Notes: generated by a model not told the origin, from the sequence alone. Shown: positions 9,014-18,021, counted from the first letter of the stretch. The stretch: 50,661 nucleotides of DNA from Aquidulcibacter sp. (GCF_020253525.1 NZ_JADCBK010000060.1:1-50661); one strand, 5' to 3'. Translations and numbers: made by a program.

Positions 9014-12000
9014 ATGAGCAATTTCGATACCCTGGTCGCCAAGCTGCGCGAGATTTTCCAGATTGATCGCCCCGACCTTGATTTTGGTGTCTACCGTATC
9101 CTGAATGCCCGGGCGGGCGAGATTGAGGAATACCTATCCAACCGCCTGAAGGCGCGTGTGGCTGAGGCACTAGCCGCCGGGGCTGCCGCGAATATCGAAG
9201 CTTTGCGAGCCGAACTGACCAAATCCATAAAGCAGTTCGAGGACCTGGGTGAAATTCCTGACGACAAGAAAAGGGTGAAAGATCTGCGCGCCGCGCTTGC
9301 CGCCGCCAGCGCAGGGGCATCTGAACATGAGAACCAGGTATCTTCCCACCTGCTGACGTTTTTCTCCCGTTACTTTGATAAAGGGGACTTCATCAGCCAG
9401 CGCCGCTACAAGGGCGACACCTACGCAATTCCCTATTCAGGGGAAGAAGTGGTTCTCCATTGGGCTAACCGCGACCAATATTACACCAAATCTGGCGAGT
9501 CCTTTTCCAATTTTAGCTTCAAGCTGGAAGACGGCCGTGCTGTTCACTTCCGCCTTGTCGCCGCCGATACGGCCAAGGACAACCGCAAGGATAATGACAA
9601 GGAACGCCGCTTTGTGCTGGCGACCGCGCGGACAATCACCCGCACGGATGAAGATGGCGAGACCTTTGAGGAAACCATCCAGCCCGTGACCGAGGAAGAT
9701 GGCGCACTGGTGATCCGGTTCGATTATGCCCCGCAGCCGAAAGGCACCAAGCAAGAAGCGCTGGTTGATCAGGCGGTAGCGGCGATTCTGGCCGATGATG
9801 CGGTCAAGGCGCGCTGGTTGGCGCTCACCACCCGCGCCCCGACAGAAAAGAACCCCCAGCGCACACTGCTGGAAAAGCACCTGAAGACCTATACCGAGAA
9901 AAACACCGCAGACTACTTCATCCATAAGGATTTGGGCGGCTTCCTGCGCCGCGAATTGGATTTTTATATCAAGAGTGAGGTGATGAACCTGGATGATGTG
10001 CAGGGGGCCGAAGCCTTCGCTGATATCGAACGCAACCTGCGGATGATCCAATGCTTGCGCGCCATTGCGCTGGACTTGATCACCTTCCTTGCTAGCATTG
10101 AGAATTTCCAGAAGAAGCTTTGGTTGAAGAAGAAATTCGTCGTCGCAGCGCATTATTGTGTGACGCTAGATAGAGTTCCGGAAGCGCTTTACCCCGCCAT
10201 CATGGCGAACCCCGCACAATGGGCGCAGTGGCATGAAATGGGCATGCGTTCTAGCGCCGCGTTGGGAACGGTCGAGGAACTGAAGGCCGCGCCCTTTTTG
10301 ATGGTGGACACGGCGCTGTTTGATGCAGGGTTCCGCGCTGATTTGTTGAAAGCTATTCCTGACCTGGATGCCAGCCTAGACGGGCTGCTACTACATGGGG
10401 AGAATTTTCAGGCGCTAACGCTGTTGATGCAGCGGTATCGGGAGCAAGTAAAATGTGTCTACATGGACCCGCCCTACAACATCGGAAAGAACGACTTCAC
10501 CTATAAGGACGCTTACAAGCATTCCAGCTGGGCAGCCATGCTGTTTGATCGACTAACACTGGCAATGCATCTATTGCGACGGGACGGCATACTGTCGATG
10601 TATATTGACGAGAACGAACACTATAATGCTGCGCTGGTTCTTTCCGCAGTCTTTGGAAAAGAGAACCGTGCTGGGGATATCATCTGGAAGAACTCTAGCA
10701 AGAACGACCAGTCCTACGTTTCGATGCAGCATGAGTACCTGATGACGGCTGTCGTTGACAAGAACGTAAACAAAGGTAACTGGACCGAAAAGAAGGAAGG
10801 CTTGGATGAAATATATGCAGCCTTTGCTAAACTGAGGAAGGAGCACGGAACCGATTGGAAGGCCATCCACGCCGCCGCACTGAAATGGTACGCAACGTTT
10901 CCGGACTCAAATCCGATACGGGATAGCAAACACTATAGCTGGATGGATGAGCGCGGAGTGTACTTCCCAGATAATATTTCAGGGCCAAACTTCGGACAGT
11001 ATAGGTATGACGTAATTCATCCCATGACCGGGCGAGTTTGCAAAGAACCGTCCAGCGGATGGCGATATCCTGAAGAGACGATGCTTCAGAGAATTAAGGA
11101 TGGCCTCGTTCATTTTGGAGACGATGAGACCACGGTTCCGAACAACAAGACCTACTTAAAAAACACCGAGTTTCAGAGCCTTACAAGCATCAAGTATCGG
11201 GATGGTCGTGTGGCGAGCAAAACACTTGCCAGTCTGTTTGGTGGTAAGGCGTTCACCAACCCAAAGGACTACGAGCTGTCATCTCGTTTCTTAAAGGCAT
11301 TCGAGACAGACAGAGAAATCATCGTTGACCATTTTGCGGGTACTGGGACAACCGGCCATGCTATCCTGCACTTGGCCCGCAATTCCTCTGAGAAACGACG
11401 TTACATTCTGGTTGAACAAGGCGACTACTTCGATACTGTGCTGAAACCGCGCATGATGAAGGTTGTCTATTCCGCTGATTGGTCCGAAGGTAAACCAACC
11501 GCTCCCGAAACAGGGATCAGCCATGCCTTTAAGGTACTCAAGATCGAGGGCTATGAGGATAGTCTGAACAACCTCGAGCTGAAACGATCAGACGCGCAGG
11601 CTAATCTGCTCAATGAACTCAGCGAAGCCGCCCGCGATGATTACCTGATGCGTTATATGCTGGATGTTGAGGCGAAGGGTTCGCTTCTGTCTGTCTCAGA
11701 TTTCCAGAAGCCCTTTGACTATACGCTCAAAATCGCCATTGACAGCGCCGGTGCCTGGGAAGAGCGCAAGGTGGATCTGGTCGAAACCTTCAACTATCTA
11801 ATCGGCCTCACTGTTCGCCATATTGATATCCAGGCCAGGCAGGGCTTCGTGACGGTAGAAGGCTGGCTGCCGACCGGCGAAAAAACCCTGATCCTTTGGC
11901 GCGACTGTGAGAAACTCGGTTACGAAGAACTCACGCGTCTCTGCGACAAGCTGAAGATAAACCCGGCCGACAGCGAATTTGATGTGGTCTACATCAATGG

Positions 12001-12124
12001 CGACCACAACATCCCCTCCGTAGTGGAAACTACTGAGGAGGAAGGCAGTCTGGTGAAGAAGCTGATGCTGCGCCAGATCGAACCCGCCTTCCTGGATGCA
12101 ATGTTCAATGTGGATGATGTCTAA
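9014..12124 (+). CDS. mod: Type III-like N6-adenine DNA methyltransferase (Mod) with long N-terminal extension
   Basis: This is a site-specific adenine DNA methyltransferase. The catalytic DPPYN (residues 485-489) precedes the AdoMet-binding FAGTG (774-778), which is the beta-class order used by type III Mod proteins. The roughly 285 residues between them would hold the target-recognition region. At 1036 residues it is far longer than the usual 600-700: about 450 residues precede the conserved LLHGENFQAL block, with no motif I recognise. A good AAGGAAG site sits about 8 bases before the ATG. Its TAA shares its last base with the ATG of the next gene (TAATG), so translation is coupled. It would modify host DNA and guide the Res subunit; the recognition sequence cannot be read from the protein by eye. 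Confidence 0.9.
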   Translation: MSNFDTLVAKLREIFQIDRPDLDFGVYRILNARAGEIEEYLSNRLKARVAEALAAGAAANIEALRAELTKSIKQFEDLGEIPDDKKRVKDLRAALAAASAGASEHENQVSSHLLTFFSRYFDKGDFISQRRYKGDTYAIPYSGEEVVLHWANRDQYYTKSGESFSNFSFKLEDGRAVHFRLVAADTAKDNRKDNDKERRFVLATARTITRTDEDGETFEETIQPVTEEDGALVIRFDYAPQPKGTKQEALVDQAVAAILADDAVKARWLALTTRAPTEKNPQRTLLEKHLKTYTEKNTADYFIHKDLGGFLRRELDFYIKSEVMNLDDVQGAEAFADIERNLRMIQCLRAIALDLITFLASIENFQKKLWLKKKFVVAAHYCVTLDRVPEALYPAIMANPAQWAQWHEMGMRSSAALGTVEELKAAPFLMVDTALFDAGFRADLLKAIPDLDASLDGLLLHGENFQALTLLMQRYREQVKCVYMDPPYNIGKNDFTYKDAYKHSSWAAMLFDRLTLAMHLLRRDGILSMYIDENEHYNAALVLSAVFGKENRAGDIIWKNSSKNDQSYVSMQHEYLMTAVVDKNVNKGNWTEKKEGLDEIYAAFAKLRKEHGTDWKAIHAAALKWYATFPDSNPIRDSKHYSWMDERGVYFPDNISGPNFGQYRYDVIHPMTGRVCKEPSSGWRYPEETMLQRIKDGLVHFGDDETTVPNNKTYLKNTEFQSLTSIKYRDGRVASKTLASLFGGKAFTNPKDYELSSRFLKAFETDREIIVDHFAGTGTTGHAILHLARNSSEKRRYILVEQGDYFDTVLKPRMMKVVYSADWSEGKPTAPETGISHAFKVLKIEGYEDSLNNLELKRSDAQANLLNELSEAARDDYLMRYMLDVEAKGSLLSVSDFQKPFDYTLKIAIDSAGAWEERKVDLVETFNYLIGLTVRHIDIQARQGFVTVEGWLPTGEKTLILWRDCEKLGYEELTRLCDKLKINPADSEFDVVYINGDHNIPSVVETTEEEGSLVKKLMLRQIEPAFLDAMFNVDDV

Positions 12125-15100
12125 TGGCGCGCGCCCCGAAGAAAAAGCGCACCTTCCATCAGGAATTGGTATTGAACCGATGGATGCTAAGCCATTTCCA
12201 CGGCGACGGCCTGATGACGCTGAAATCTCGTTTAGGCGAAGACCGGCACGAAGGCATTGACGATGACGGCCAGACAAAATTCTTCCATGAACTGACGCGC
12301 AGCCTTTTCAACATGGATCGGATCAATGAGGCCGATCTGCGTCGTTATGACCTTAACATCGTAGGGCATTGGCAGAAGATCACCCATCGCCGCAACGCCG
12401 CCACCGGCGAAGTGCTGACGATGAAATACTTCCAATACCTCTCCCTTCTGTTCACGGAAATCTACCTCGACTGGTATTTCAACCATCGGCAGGACCTACT
12501 GGATGGTTTGAATCAACAAATGACGGCCTATCGGGCAGAGGATGGGGCCGAACCGTTCAAGGACTACACCGCCGAAGACCTGAACAAGCTGGCCTTCTGG
12601 AACGCCACAGGCAGCGGCAAAACGCTAATCCTGCACATCAACATCCTACAATACCTGCACTACTTCCAGGCGGGAAATCCGAATCTATTCCCCGACAGGA
12701 TCATCCTGCTGACACCAAATGAAGGTCTGTCGCGCCAGCATCTGGATGAATTCCATCAATCCGGCATCAACGCCCATGCCTTTGACAAAAACCAGGCCGG
12801 TTCGCTGTTCAAGGGTTGGGTGGATGTGATCGAGGTCACGAAGCTGGCCAATGAGATGGGCGACAAGACTGTCTCGACCGAGGCCTTTGAAGGCAATAAC
12901 CTTGTCCTGGTTGACGAAGGCCACCGCGGCACCGGCAGCGCGGGCGGCGTCTGGATGGCACGGCGTGCTGCGCTGGTGAAGGGTGGCTTTGCCTTTGAAT
13001 ATAGCGCCACCTTCAGCCAGTCCGTGGCCAAGGGTTCCACTGTCGCCAAGGCTGAGGATGATATCCTGAAGGCCAAGGCAAGGCGCCTTTTTGACAAGAC
13101 ACTGAAGCAGCTGGATTCCACGGAACGCGCACAACTGCAGCTGACAACAGAAGAACGCGCCCGCGCCCGGATTGATGGCATCCGGGAAGCTTATGCCAAG
13201 GCCGTGCTGATTGATTACAGCTATAAGTATTTCTACGCCGATGGTTACGGGAAGGAGTCCCTGATCCTGAACCTTGACGACAAAGGTTATGACAAGGATG
13301 GGGATCTGTATTTCACGGCCTGCCTGCTCAGCTTCTATCAGCAGCTCTGGCTTTGGGATTCGCACCGCGACAAGATCAGGGATTTCAATATCGAGAAACC
13401 CCTCTGGGTGTTTGTCGGCAATACCGTTGCGGGCGAGGATAGTGATATCCTTGAAGTTATCAGATTTCTGGCTTGGTTCCTGAACCATCCAAAGGAAGCC
13501 ACCACCTGGATTGCAGACCTTGTAGCGGACAAGGCCCGGCTGCTGGATTCGAAGGGCAACGATATCTTCGCCAAGCGCTTTACGCCCCTTATTCAGCGAG
13601 ACGCGCTCACGATCTATGACGATATTCTGAAACGGCTGTTCAACGCGGATGCTCGGCAACGGCTGAAGCTGGTGAACCTGCGCAACAGCAAGGGTGAACT
13701 TGCCCTGCGGGTGGGGGCCTTCGACCCCTTCGGCCTGATCAACATCGGTGACGATTCCGGCTTCTTCAAAAACGCGGAAGACAGCACTGACTTTGACACC
13801 GAGGCAGATGATTTCGGTACGGGGCTTTTCGGAACAATCAACAACAAGGACAGCAAGCTGAATGTCCTTATTGGATCGCGAAAGTTCACCGAAGGCTGGT
13901 CAAGCTGGCGGGTATCAACCATGGGCCTGCTCAATATGGGCCAGGGGGAAGGGTCCCAGATCATTCAGCTTTTCGGTCGCGGCGTACGCCTGAAAGGGCG
14001 CGGCATGTCGCTCAAGCGCTCGCTGCCTGCTGAAAGGCCGAAGGGTACGCATATGGAACGCCTGGAGACACTGAATATCTTCGGCGTTCGGGCAAACTAT
14101 ATGGCCACCTTCAAGGATTATCTGAAAGAGGAAGGCATTACACCAAGCGATGAAATCATAGCGCTCGATTTCCCGACAAAGACCAACCTACCTTCTGGCA
14201 CCAGATTAAAGACCCTGAAGCTGAAGGACGGTTACAAGGATAATCAGATCAAGGGCTTCAAGCGTATCCACTTCCCGACACTTTATGAAATTCCAGCGGA
14301 GTTTGCTGGTAAGGTTAAGCCGCCTCATGTTGTGCTAGATCTCTACCCACGCGTGGAGGCTCTCTCGACTACGGCAGTCAAAGAAAGTAGCGCGCCCGAC
14401 AAACGCTATCGCGGTAAGCTGAGCAAGAAGGCAATCGCGTGCTTTGATTGGGACACGGTCTTCAATGCCGTGCAAGAATATAAGCTGCTGAAAAGCTGGA
14501 GCAACCTGAAGGTAGACCGAAACCGCCTTGCCGAGTTTTGCCTCGGCAATGATGGTTGGTACACGCTTTTCGTACCTCAGGAAGAATTGAAGGTGGAAGG
14601 GTTCGCTGATGTGCAGCGCCAGCAGAAAGTGATGGTGCAGCTGCTTACTGATTATACGGATCGCTTCTACCAGGGCCTAAAAGCCGCCTATGAAGGCCAG
14701 TTCTATGATGTCGCGCCAGTCGTGGAAGATTCAGGTTCGATCATCAAATTGTATCAATTCGAAATAGAAAACACCGACGATGGGCTCGAGTACAAGGAGA
14801 GGCTCGAGGTCCTGAGGGGCATTGTCGAATCTGGGAAGCTTGGCGAGGCGAGCAAGTGGAACGCCCCACATATGGTTGCGATCAGCTTCGGCCAGCATTT
14901 GTACTATCCCCTGCTCTCGCCGATTAAAGACGCTATCGTCCCCCTGAAGATGCGGCCCCTCGCCATCGGAGACCCGAGCGAGGTCCGGTTTGTCCAAGAC
15001 CTGGAGGCATTTTATGAGTCCCCCGCGGGCAAAGAAGCCCTGGGAGGTTTAAGCCTTTATCTGCTGCGTAACGCGGATAATCGGGCCAAGGGGCTCGGCT

Positions 15101-15441
15101 TCGCATTAGCTGGAAACTTCTACCCCGACTTTCTTCTCTGGCTTGTTGACGATGAATCTGGAAAGCAGTGGCTTTCATTCGTTGATCCAAAGGGAATAAG
15201 GAATCTGAATTTGTCGGATCCGAAGTTCGGCCTGTATCGTGAAATCAAACAGATTGAGGCGCAGTTGGCCGACAAAGCCATCAGCTTGAGTGCCTTCATC
15301 TTGTCGATCACCAGCTTCCACGATTTGATCAATTTGCCCCGGACGACAACGAAATCTGACCTTGAGGAGCGCAATGTACTATTTATGGACGACGGCGGCC
15401 CATCCTACCTCCGCCAGCTCATAACCAAAGCCCGCGCGTGA
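12124..15441 (+). CDS. res: Type III restriction-like helicase-nuclease (Res)
   Basis: This is an SF2 helicase with a C-terminal PD-(D/E)XK-type nuclease, the restriction partner of the preceding Mod. ATGSGKT at 161-167 is Walker A, DEGH at 264-267 motif II, YSAT motif III and QLFGRGVRL at 615-623 motif VI. Near the C-terminus YPDF (PD at 1001-1002) is followed 19 residues later by VDPKG (D1021, K1023), giving the metal-binding acids and lysine of the nuclease. The length of 1105 residues is slightly above the usual Res. It begins on the last base of the mod stop codon. By analogy with type III enzymes it would translocate along DNA and cut unmodified sites in a Mod-Res complex; the attached SNF2 protein is an unusual third component. 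Confidence 0.88.
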   Translation: MARAPKKKRTFHQELVLNRWMLSHFHGDGLMTLKSRLGEDRHEGIDDDGQTKFFHELTRSLFNMDRINEADLRRYDLNIVGHWQKITHRRNAATGEVLTMKYFQYLSLLFTEIYLDWYFNHRQDLLDGLNQQMTAYRAEDGAEPFKDYTAEDLNKLAFWNATGSGKTLILHINILQYLHYFQAGNPNLFPDRIILLTPNEGLSRQHLDEFHQSGINAHAFDKNQAGSLFKGWVDVIEVTKLANEMGDKTVSTEAFEGNNLVLVDEGHRGTGSAGGVWMARRAALVKGGFAFEYSATFSQSVAKGSTVAKAEDDILKAKARRLFDKTLKQLDSTERAQLQLTTEERARARIDGIREAYAKAVLIDYSYKYFYADGYGKESLILNLDDKGYDKDGDLYFTACLLSFYQQLWLWDSHRDKIRDFNIEKPLWVFVGNTVAGEDSDILEVIRFLAWFLNHPKEATTWIADLVADKARLLDSKGNDIFAKRFTPLIQRDALTIYDDILKRLFNADARQRLKLVNLRNSKGELALRVGAFDPFGLINIGDDSGFFKNAEDSTDFDTEADDFGTGLFGTINNKDSKLNVLIGSRKFTEGWSSWRVSTMGLLNMGQGEGSQIIQLFGRGVRLKGRGMSLKRSLPAERPKGTHMERLETLNIFGVRANYMATFKDYLKEEGITPSDEIIALDFPTKTNLPSGTRLKTLKLKDGYKDNQIKGFKRIHFPTLYEIPAEFAGKVKPPHVVLDLYPRVEALSTTAVKESSAPDKRYRGKLSKKAIACFDWDTVFNAVQEYKLLKSWSNLKVDRNRLAEFCLGNDGWYTLFVPQEELKVEGFADVQRQQKVMVQLLTDYTDRFYQGLKAAYEGQFYDVAPVVEDSGSIIKLYQFEIENTDDGLEYKERLEVLRGIVESGKLGEASKWNAPHMVAISFGQHLYYPLLSPIKDAIVPLKMRPLAIGDPSEVRFVQDLEAFYESPAGKEALGGLSLYLLRNADNRAKGLGFALAGNFYPDFLLWLVDDESGKQWLSFVDPKGIRNLNLSDPKFGLYREIKQIEAQLADKAISLSAFILSITSFHDLINLPRTTTKSDLEERNVLFMDDGGPSYLRQLITKARA

Positions 15442-15452
15442 ACTCATCCCTC

Positions 15453-15470
15453 GCGTGGTCTGAACCACGC
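15453..15470 (+). terminator. Hairpin after the SNF2-mod-res operon
   Basis: A perfect 7-base-pair stem (GCGTGGT and ACCACGC) with a CTGA loop begins 12 bases after the res stop codon. No run of T follows, so intrinsic termination is possible but unproven; it could equally be an mRNA-stabilising hairpin. Confidence 0.45.
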
Positions 15471-15514
15471 TGGATTTATCGGATGCTCCAACCCCCAACT
15501 AGGATGGAGACCCT

Positions 15515-15631
15515 ATGATTGAGACGACAAAAAAATTTGTCCTGAGGTCCGTGCGCTGGGCTGTGCACCAAACCCTCCTGCTTCCGAACCGCGAACGCCT
15601 GATGGCCTGCGAATCCACCAAAAGCGGCTAA
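15515..15631 (+). CDS. Candidate small basic protein, 38 residues
   Basis: An ATG at 15515 preceded by AGGATGGAG at a suitable distance opens a frame to TAA at 15629-15631. The product starts METTKK-like (MIETTKKFVLRSVRW) and is basic with a central hydrophobic stretch. It lies 70 bases beyond the defence operon. I do not recognise a family, and a chance frame this short is possible; the ribosome binding site is the main support. Confidence 0.3.
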   Translation: MIETTKKFVLRSVRWAVHQTLLLPNRERLMACESTKSG

Positions 15632-16047
15632 TCTGTTTCGAGTAGGGGCACCTCAGATACCGCCCGAATTGCGGCGCTAGTGCGAGTTGGCCCCGTGAAC
15701 TGTGTACACAAATACGCAGTTATCTTCACCTGATTGGCGATGGAGCGCCGCGGGAGCGAGCACCCGAAGAGACATAATTCTCATGAATTCCAATTGCTTG
15801 GTCGCCGTCAACAGCAAGCCGTGGGCATTTTTATCGATCTAAACCAGCGCATTAGCGGGCCGACTTTTGTACACGAATTTACTGCCTCGTTGGCCGCCAA
15901 AATTTATTGAGACCATTATCATATTTTTCTTGACAACATTCCTGGTTTGTGGCAGCCAAATAGCGTGGGAATGATCCCACAAAGGCGGCCGCCGAGGTGC
16001 TTCCAACACCCCGACGGCCTAACCCAAAACACAGGAGTATCAGTCCT
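15632..16047. other. Intergenic region with palindromes and an AT-rich stretch
   Basis: No intact gene is seen. A minus-strand frame interrupted by one stop (reading KNAHGLLLTATKQLEF around 15780-15830) may be a gene relic, but I cannot name it. A perfect TGTGTACACA palindrome lies at 15701-15710 and a second TGTACA at 15867-15872. The stretch 15897-15950 is AT-rich and contains TTGACA at 15930-15935, a good -35-like hexamer without an obvious -10 at the right spacing. Confidence 0.5.
15965..15980 (+). promoter_or_regulatory. Inverted repeat upstream of the GIY-YIG gene
   Basis: GTGGGA, a 4-base spacer and TCCCAC form a perfect inverted repeat about 67 bases before the nuclease start and about 30 bases after the TTGACA hexamer. 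It could be an operator or a leader hairpin; its placement near the presumed transcription start suggests regulation of the nuclease gene. Confidence 0.4.
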
Positions 16048-17448
16048 ATGTCTCAGGCTAATCACGAGCCTAGCTCTATTTTGCCCGCGGCGGAACGCCG
16101 CATCATCCCATTCCCGCGGCGCCACCCACGACGGCCGGATGCCCCGATTGTTTCCGTTCCGGAAGCCAGCGCGCACGTCCTGCCGAAGGTTGCCGCAGCG
16201 GGAGGCGGCGATGGTGATGATAGCCGTGGCAAAAGGCGCAAGAGAGCGCGTCTGCAACTTGTCAAAACCGATCAACTGCCATCACCTGAGCAGGTCTTCA
16301 TTATTTATCAAATCCGAAGACGTTCTGATGGCCGAAGCTATGTTGGTGTTACGCAACGTAGCTTGGAAACACGCTTTCGCTTCCATCAATATGATGCGCA
16401 TCGCAGAAGTAAAAAGCTGAGGGCTGGTGGATTGGCGTCGGCAATCAGGGAAGCTACCCAGCGTAATGTTGCGATCCACGAAGAATTCGAGATAACCAAG
16501 ATCGACGGTTGCTCGACGCCCCGAGAGGCTAGAAAACTCGAGCAGGACTGGATCGAGCGCTTGCAAACAAGGGCGCCCAACGGGTTCAATTTGCAACCTG
16601 GTGGCGCAAGCTTAGGCGGCCCAGCCAATGGAAGACCGATTACGCTACGGATCGACGGACAAAGAGCGCGTCGATTTCCCTCGATTATGGCCGCACTTAA
16701 CAGGGTAAATGCGTGGCGCATGCGCCAAGGAAAATCGCCGCTGGCATTTCCAACCGTGCGAGTGCGGCTCGAGTTAGGCCAGACTCCACGGCAAGCTTTC
16801 GAATTTGAAGAGCGGGTCGATAGAAGGCAGCTACGTGCAACGCCAATCGAGGTTGCAGGCAAGGAGTTCTATTCTTTGTCGAAAGCAGCGAAGGAGCATT
16901 GCATATCTCACACCGCGTTGAAGGGGCGTCTTTGGCGCGCTTCTCGCGCGGGTCTTGGTTCTGCCTGCCTGACTGAAGATCGGCGGCTGCCAGGCTCAGC
17001 AAGGCAGAATGGCGTCAAGACAGGACGCCTGCCACCATTCGAATTGCCTCATCCAACCAAATCAAATGAGGTTGTATCCGCTGCTGACTTTGCGAAGCTA
17101 ACCGGCTTGCCAAAGGCAACGGTAACGTATCGCTATCAAAAAATGCGCCATGAAGAAGGTGATCAACTTTCTTCACTAGGGCGTGATGAGATTATTGCGC
17201 GTCTCTTGGACGGAACAGAGAGGCGCATTCAAATCTCATTGCCGCTACCCGATGGGCGCGCATTGCACGGTGGCGTCAGGGAATTGATTCGGAAAGTACT
17301 TTCGGATCCTGATCTACGCACGATGCGAAGCGAAGATATCGGTTTGAGTGGCATTCGGAAGCGGCTACGCCAGATTGAAAGTTGGCCAACGCCTCCAGCG
17401 CCGAAAATTGTTGCGAAAGCCTTCGGCTTTGGTGACGCGGAGGTCTGA
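16048..17448 (+). CDS. GIY-YIG nuclease with NUMOD-like DNA-binding repeats
   Basis: This 466-residue protein looks like a homing-endonuclease-type GIY-YIG enzyme. After a disordered basic N-terminus, the domain begins with IYQI near 86 and SYVGVT near 98-103, followed by an Arg/His-rich helix. The likely catalytic Glu is in LEQDWIERL near 165, and the domain closes with FNLQPGG. The rest is probably DNA binding: KEFYSLSKAAKEHCISHTAL near 272-291 resembles NUMOD1 helices, and SAADFAKLTGLPKATVTYRY near 344-363 resembles a helix-turn-helix. The ATG at 16048 is chosen because AGGAG lies about 10 bases upstream; an upstream in-frame ATG at 15997 lacks such a site. There is no intron around it, so it is either a free-standing mobile endonuclease or a defence nuclease. 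Confidence 0.75.
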   Translation: MSQANHEPSSILPAAERRIIPFPRRHPRRPDAPIVSVPEASAHVLPKVAAAGGGDGDDSRGKRRKRARLQLVKTDQLPSPEQVFIIYQIRRRSDGRSYVGVTQRSLETRFRFHQYDAHRRSKKLRAGGLASAIREATQRNVAIHEEFEITKIDGCSTPREARKLEQDWIERLQTRAPNGFNLQPGGASLGGPANGRPITLRIDGQRARRFPSIMAALNRVNAWRMRQGKSPLAFPTVRVRLELGQTPRQAFEFEERVDRRQLRATPIEVAGKEFYSLSKAAKEHCISHTALKGRLWRASRAGLGSACLTEDRRLPGSARQNGVKTGRLPPFELPHPTKSNEVVSAADFAKLTGLPKATVTYRYQKMRHEEGDQLSSLGRDEIIARLLDGTERRIQISLPLPDGRALHGGVRELIRKVLSDPDLRTMRSEDIGLSGIRKRLRQIESWPTPPAPKIVAKAFGFGDAEV

Positions 17449-17459
17449 TTCCTCACGAG

Positions 17460-17485
17460 CGGCTCCCATAAATTCGGGGGCCGCA
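17460..17485 (+). terminator. Stem-loop between nuclease and antitoxin-like genes
   Basis: Nine base pairs including one G-T wobble (GCGGCTCCC against GGGGGCCGC) enclose an 8-base loop, starting 12 bases after the nuclease stop. No T run follows. It could attenuate read-through into the next gene, which lacks an obvious ribosome binding site of its own. Confidence 0.4.
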
Positions 17486-17518
17486 CCTCTTGGGAAACTT
17501 GAGTCGCGAACATCTGAA

Positions 17519-17959
17519 ATGTCTGCCCCAAAGACTGCGTTTTCTGAAAACACCGATGCGACTCCGTCCCAATCCATCCAGGGGCTCTTCGATAATCCAG
17601 ACGACAGAAAACGTCTGAGCCCCTCAGCCGCCATTGGTGCCCGTAATATCCTACGAATTTGGTGTGTGCCGTCTGCCAGCGCGGCGATACTCATCGGCGT
17701 TTCACTCAGCACCTGGTATCGCATAAGGCATAATCAATGGTCGGGAACTTTTTCGCAGCATCAAATGACACGGGTTTCTCTACTATTGGGCATCTATCGT
17801 GGTCTACAAATTCAATTTGGTGAGGACCTAGGTAACAGATGGGTAAACCTAGCGAATAATGGCCCCCTCTTTCGTGGGCGGACACCATGCGAGTTTATGG
17901 TCGCTGAGGGCATTTCTGGAATGTGGCGGGTGAGAAGGTATGTTGATGGGATGGGATAG
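17519..17959 (+). CDS. MbcA/ParS/Xre antitoxin-like protein
   Basis: Residues about 35-146 follow the pattern of the Xre/MbcA/ParS toxin-binding family: an N-terminal helix-turn-helix-like part (ILIGVSLSTWYRIRHNQW), the SLLLGIYRGLQI helix, a region with WVNLANNGPLFRGRTP, and the closing WRVRRYVDGMG. Members of this family usually bind and neutralise RES-domain NAD-degrading toxins encoded next to them. No RES gene is visible on either side, so this is an orphan or its partner differs. The ATG at 17519 is the most plausible start, 70 bases after the GIY-YIG gene; no clear Shine-Dalgarno sequence is present, so translation may depend on the upstream transcript. Confidence 0.75.
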   Translation: MSAPKTAFSENTDATPSQSIQGLFDNPDDRKRLSPSAAIGARNILRIWCVPSASAAILIGVSLSTWYRIRHNQWSGTFSQHQMTRVSLLLGIYRGLQIQFGEDLGNRWVNLANNGPLFRGRTPCEFMVAEGISGMWRVRRYVDGMG

Positions 17960-18021
17960 GGCTTCGAAGGTATGACCCTCACCTATACTGACAAAAACTG
18001 GGCTTGAGAGAGGTTTGGGAT

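Noticed and set aside
12685-13659. Long minus-strand open frame of 324 codons inside the Res gene
   Set aside because: It is antisense to intact helicase motifs and has no recognisable domain or ribosome binding site; long antisense frames are common in GC-rich genes.
6090-15441. Assignment of the operon to DISARM or BREX
   Set aside because: No DUF1998 protein, PLD nuclease, PglZ or BrxC-like ATPase is present near it; only the SNF2 and methylase parts resemble DISARM.
15902-15914. Possible further IS end at TTGAGACCA
   Set aside because: Only eight bases match the IS ends; neither the GTAACGG segment nor the outer TGTCC terminus follows at the right distance.
17960-18021. A RES-domain toxin partner for the MbcA-like protein
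   Set aside because: The gene downstream is an exported FGE-like protein and none of the flanking frames shows RES-type motifs.
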